Assembly: GCF_002217795.2 (NCBI RefSeq)
Contig: NZ_AP018823.1
Location: forward strand, 558,001-622,000
From: Aquitalea magnusonii
Lineage (GTDB): Bacteria; Pseudomonadota; Gammaproteobacteria; Burkholderiales; Chromobacteriaceae
DNA length: 64,000 bases
Direction of reading: 5' to 3'
Shown in pieces: positions 61,238 through 64,000 of this stretch (its first letter is position 1; each line of letters opens with the position of its first letter). A program made the position numbers and the translations under genes. The notes under the pieces were generated by a model. That model had not been told where the DNA came from, did not search any database, and saw nothing but the letters and a program-made list of their open reading frames with translations.

Positions 61238-61600
61238 ATGAGACAGCCTATCCCCTCGCCATGTCAGCAGCGTTGCCAACTGGATGCCACCGGAGAACAC
61301 TGCACCAGTTGCCGACGTACCATCAAGGAAATCGCCGGTTGGCCCGGTTTCAGTGATTTCGAGAAAAAAGCGGTGTGGAACCGTTTGCTGTCCTTGCCGC
61401 CACAAGCCCAGGCCAAGGTGTGTCAGCAGTGTGGCGATAGTTTCAGTTGCGGTGCCAGCGGGCCGGCAGAGCGCTGCTGGTGTGAGAAACTGCCACAGGT
61501 GATACCGCTGGGCGAGGAGGGCGCAGACTGCCTCTGCCCATCCTGCTTGTTGCTGGCCATTGCCAGGGCAGCATCTGCTGCTGCCCCTGATGTGGGCTAA
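61238..61600 (+). CDS. DUF1289 - cysteine-rich CWC fusion protein
   Basis: 120-residue protein from the ATG at 61238. Residues about 5-55 are a DUF1289 domain (PSPCQQRCQLDATGEHCTSC, GWPGFSDFEKKAVW); residues about 62-110 are a second cysteine cluster of the CWC type (CQQCGDSFSCG, AERCWCEKLP, CLCPSC). In all 13 cysteines in pairs suggest at least two metal sites. The functions of both domains are unknown. The frame continues upstream to 61178 but AGGT before 61238 and domain limits favour this start. Confidence 0.75.
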   Translation: MRQPIPSPCQQRCQLDATGEHCTSCRRTIKEIAGWPGFSDFEKKAVWNRLLSLPPQAQAKVCQQCGDSFSCGASGPAERCWCEKLPQVIPLGEEGADCLCPSCLLLAIARAASAAAPDVG

Positions 61601-61607
61601 GCGCCCC

Positions 61608-62741
61608 TCATGCTGACAGCAACTTGCCAGTCTTGAATGCTTGACTGGTTGCCACCTTGGCCACGCTCATTCCTGCCGTGGCGTAGGGGTGCAGTTCATG
61701 TGCATACAGCATGCCGCCATAGGCCGAACTGAGTACCGTTACCTTGTCCTGCAGGGGGTCGATAATCTCAGCCACAGGCTGGCCCGCCGCGACCACACTG
61801 CCCGGTGGCAGCAGGAAACTGATGACGCCAGGGTGGGGGGCCACCAGGTTTTCCGATCCTGCCAGCGGCGTGGCCGGGTAGGGCAGTGGCGGCATGGCGG
61901 CTGGCGCATCGCCGCTGATCAGCCCACGCCAGCGCAGGAAATCCAGAATGGCAGTAGCATCCTGCCGGGCCAGTTGCCGGTTAACCTGGTGCTGGCCACG
62001 TAATTCCACCGTGACCGACAGACAGGCCATATCAATCGGTACATCCAAGCCATCTTGCTGGCACCGTGCCTGCAGTTCCCACCAGGTCTGGCTGCAGGCT
62101 TCGTCAAATGGATAATCACCAGAGTCGGTGGCCAGCAACTGCGCGTGGGATTGCAGATAGCGCGCCAGTGGTTCGCACTGCTCCCATAGCGGGGTGCCGG
62201 TATACACATGCAAGGCGGCATTGCTGTCGCAGTGCAGGTCCAGCACGATATCGGCATCGGCAGCCAGCAGCATCAGCGTTTTGCGCAGGCTGACCAACTC
62301 GGTCGGTTCCGGCAGTTGGCGCAGGTGTCGACGCATGGCTGCGCGGATAAGGGCTGTATTGGCTTTTGCGTTTGCACCCAACTGGTTCTTGACCTCGGCA
62401 TACACGGCACTGGTCAACTGCGGGTAGTGGCGGTTGAAATTCTGTCCGCTGGCCAGATCGAAGCGTCCCAACTGATAACCTTGCAGCGACTGTGCATGCC
62501 CGATGGGGTTGGCCTGGGGAACCAGAATGATTTCGCCGGCAATCTTGCCTTGCTGTTCCAGCGTCAATAGCGTCTGTTTCAATTCCCAGGCAGTCAGCAT
62601 GCCCGGCAGTTCATCCGCATGCAGTGATGCCTGGATATAAGCCTTGCCGGCCTGGCTGCCGGCTGGGCCGAAATGGAAGCTGGAAAGCTTACGCTCAGTG
62701 CCCAGGCAGCTTGAGGTAAGGGGGTGGTGGTGGTGGATCAT
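61608..62741 (-). CDS. Succinylglutamate desuccinylase/aspartoacylase (AstE/AspA) family protein
   Basis: Zinc-dependent amidohydrolase or peptidase of the M14-like AstE/AspA fold, 377 residues. Zinc ligands are in the HADELPG (HxxE) motif near residue 46 and the DLHCDSN segment near 170, with a catalytic glutamate in VTVELRG. The C-terminal part (about 285-377) is a beta-barrel or biotinyl-like domain (PGVISFLLPPGSVVAAGQPVAEI). GGAG precedes the ATG at 62741. Substrate unknown. The His-run MIHHHHP at the start is native sequence. Confidence 0.82.
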   Translation of the reverse strand: MIHHHHPLTSSCLGTERKLSSFHFGPAGSQAGKAYIQASLHADELPGMLTAWELKQTLLTLEQQGKIAGEIILVPQANPIGHAQSLQGYQLGRFDLASGQNFNRHYPQLTSAVYAEVKNQLGANAKANTALIRAAMRRHLRQLPEPTELVSLRKTLMLLAADADIVLDLHCDSNAALHVYTGTPLWEQCEPLARYLQSHAQLLATDSGDYPFDEACSQTWWELQARCQQDGLDVPIDMACLSVTVELRGQHQVNRQLARQDATAILDFLRWRGLISGDAPAAMPPLPYPATPLAGSENLVAPHPGVISFLLPPGSVVAAGQPVAEIIDPLQDKVTVLSSAYGGMLYAHELHPYATAGMSVAKVATSQAFKTGKLLSA

Positions 62742-63114
62742 GCTTGCTCCGTCTTTGGCCACTGCAATGAGCTGGCCTTGTTGCCATCAAGCAGCAATGT
62801 AACGCGTTGTGTTCTGGCTGTCTGCATTGATTCAGTCCCTGGTCTGCAGCCTGGATGAGACAGCCTGACGGTTTTTGCCAGGCCAATTGGCATGGTAAAT
62901 CCCGGCGATTGGCATGATCAGAATTTTCCTATTGTTTGTTGAGAAATAACCCGGATAGTGATGCCGTTCCTCTTTCTAAGCTTGTAGTGCTTCTTGCGCC
63001 AGCCTTGCTGTGTGAGTTGTAGGCGCGGTGTCCGGATCAACCGTGTACATCCGCATGGCTGTTCTGCGTAAGGGAGTGGGCGTATCCGTATAATCAAAAA
63101 CAGGTGTCAGTGTC
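62742..63114. promoter_or_regulatory. Intergenic region with a 9-bp direct repeat
   Basis: 373 bases without a gene. ATTGGCATG occurs twice (62886-62894 and 62908-62916), 22 bp apart, which is two helical turns. TTGTTT (62932-62937) and GATAGT (62954-62959), 16 bases apart, may be the promoter of the REC-Hpt gene; the repeats lie just upstream like an activator site. Inferred by eye. Confidence 0.3.
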
Positions 63115-63966
63115 ATGTCAAACAATCAGATTCTTTCAATGATGCAACGCATGAATAATCCGTTGCACAGCGCTGTATCCGAATCAGGACCCGCTGCTTA
63201 TGGTGCGGCGGAGAGCCAGGCCCTGCCTGCCGGGGATCTCTGGGCTCATGGTCTGCAGCCACGGGTATTGGTGGCTGAGGATAATCTTGCCAACCTGTTT
63301 CTGCTCAACAGCCAGTTGCAGCGGCTGGGATGTGAAGTGCTTGGGGTCAGTAATGGCCTGGAGGCGCTGACGCAATGGCGACAAGGCCAGTTTGATTGCC
63401 TGCTGACTGATCTGGGCATGCCGCAGTTGGATGGTTTCTGCCTGGTACGGCAATTGCGCAAGGACGGTGACATGCGCCCGGTCATCGGCATCTCGGCCGA
63501 TCCTGGCGAGCAGGAGCGGCAGCGTGCGGCTGAGGCCGGTTTCAATATCCTGCTGGCCAAGCCGGTCAGCTTGTCGGTTCTGCATACCACCTTGCTGCGG
63601 TTTGCCCTGGCCAGCAGCATGCAGCGGCTGCCGGTATATATGGATGACAGCCTGGCGGCCCTGTTTGATGGCGACGCGGGACTGATGAAAAAATTTGTGG
63701 CCCGCTTGCTGGACAGTAACCGGCAGGATCTGGCCGAAGCGTTTGTCTTGTATGGCCAACAGCAGTGGGGTGAGCTGGCGCAGGTGCTGCACAAGATCAA
63801 GGGAGCTGCCCGGCTGATTGACGCACAGCAGGTGGCACGTGATTGTGAGCAGATGGAAAAAGCCTGCAAGGCAGCCAATCAGGAACAGGTAGGCATTCTG
63901 TTGGAAGACCTGCGGCTGCGGCTACAGACACTGGAGGACAGTTTGCAGGCCAAGGCCATGCTGTGA
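63115..63966 (+). CDS. Response-regulator receiver / Hpt protein
   Basis: 283-residue signalling protein with no output domain. After a variable 48-residue N terminus comes a REC domain (about 50-165) with acidic pair AEDN, phospho-acceptor D99 in LLTDLGMPQ and the lysine in LLAKPVS. It is followed by an Hpt domain (about 175-280) with phospho-histidine H226 in LHKIKGAARL. The arrangement equals the C-terminal REC-Hpt half of hybrid kinases such as EvgS/BvgS, here as a stand-alone phosphorelay protein. No kinase or downstream regulator is within the window. The stop is 34 bp before the window end. Confidence 0.87.
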   Translation: MSNNQILSMMQRMNNPLHSAVSESGPAAYGAAESQALPAGDLWAHGLQPRVLVAEDNLANLFLLNSQLQRLGCEVLGVSNGLEALTQWRQGQFDCLLTDLGMPQLDGFCLVRQLRKDGDMRPVIGISADPGEQERQRAAEAGFNILLAKPVSLSVLHTTLLRFALASSMQRLPVYMDDSLAALFDGDAGLMKKFVARLLDSNRQDLAEAFVLYGQQQWGELAQVLHKIKGAARLIDAQQVARDCEQMEKACKAANQEQVGILLEDLRLRLQTLEDSLQAKAML

Positions 63967-64000
63967 TGCCGTGAGGCAGCTTCAGGCGCGCAACGGCACC

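Overview
The window reads as a chromosomal segment of a GC-rich betaproteobacterium, most likely a member of the Chromobacteriaceae (Aquitalea / Vogesella / Chromobacterium group). This is an inference. It rests on the order of the housekeeping genes (ndk-rlmN-pilW-rodZ-ispG-hisS-yfgM-bamB-der-hfq-hflX-hflK-hflC-hisZ-purA), on the 16S gene, and on the general gene repertoire; the 16S was not compared with a database.

1-18.8 kb is a nearly complete inositol catabolism island. On the minus strand lie two Gfo/Idh/MocA dehydrogenases and an IolI-like isomerase, with an AT-rich patch between them that holds small ORFs and what looks like the cut-off start of a third dehydrogenase. On the plus strand lie iolD-iolE1, an inositol-type ABC transporter (binding protein, double ATPase, permease), an EamA exporter, then the RpiR-type repressor iolR (minus) divergent from iolC-iolE2-iolB-iolA. 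Together these convert myo-inositol through inosose, diketone, 5-deoxyglucuronate, DKG and DKG-phosphate to DHAP and acetyl-CoA. IolC carries a C-terminal DUF2090 domain that probably supplies the aldolase step. AT-rich GGAA/TTTC-type near-palindromes recur at four of the island's promoter regions and are candidate IolR operators.

18.8-35.3 kb is core housekeeping: a SPOR protein, then the conserved train from ndk to purA (nucleotide metabolism, RNA modification, pilus and cell-shape factors, isoprenoid and His-tRNA synthesis, outer-membrane assembly, ribosome GTPases, Hfq, HflKC). 35.3-41.6 kb holds a Gfo/Idh oxidoreductase coupled to a UPF0303 protein, a dihaem peroxidase lipoprotein, an AcpA/PLC-type phosphoesterase lipoprotein and an MFS exporter. 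Three identical tRNA-Leu(CAG) genes and rnr follow.

44.9-50.4 kb is a complete rRNA operon: promoter, boxA, 16S, tRNA-Ile(GAT), tRNA-Ala(TGC), 23S, 5S and terminator.

50.4-54.4 kb holds a GlrK-GlrL-GlrR (QseE-QseG-QseF) type two-component system. It is followed directly by two exact TGTC-N10-GACA palindromes, a textbook sigma-54 promoter and a small secreted BON-domain gene. This looks like a self-contained signalling unit whose output is the BON protein, and it is the most interesting find in the window. The first palindrome also forms the glrR terminator stem.

54.4-64 kb carries a DsrE-like protein, putA, a branched-chain amino-acid binding lipoprotein, a PP2A-like phosphatase, a DUF1289-CWC fusion, an AstE/aspartoacylase-like peptidase-fold protein and an orphan REC-Hpt protein. 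I saw no CRISPR array, insertion sequence or prophage.
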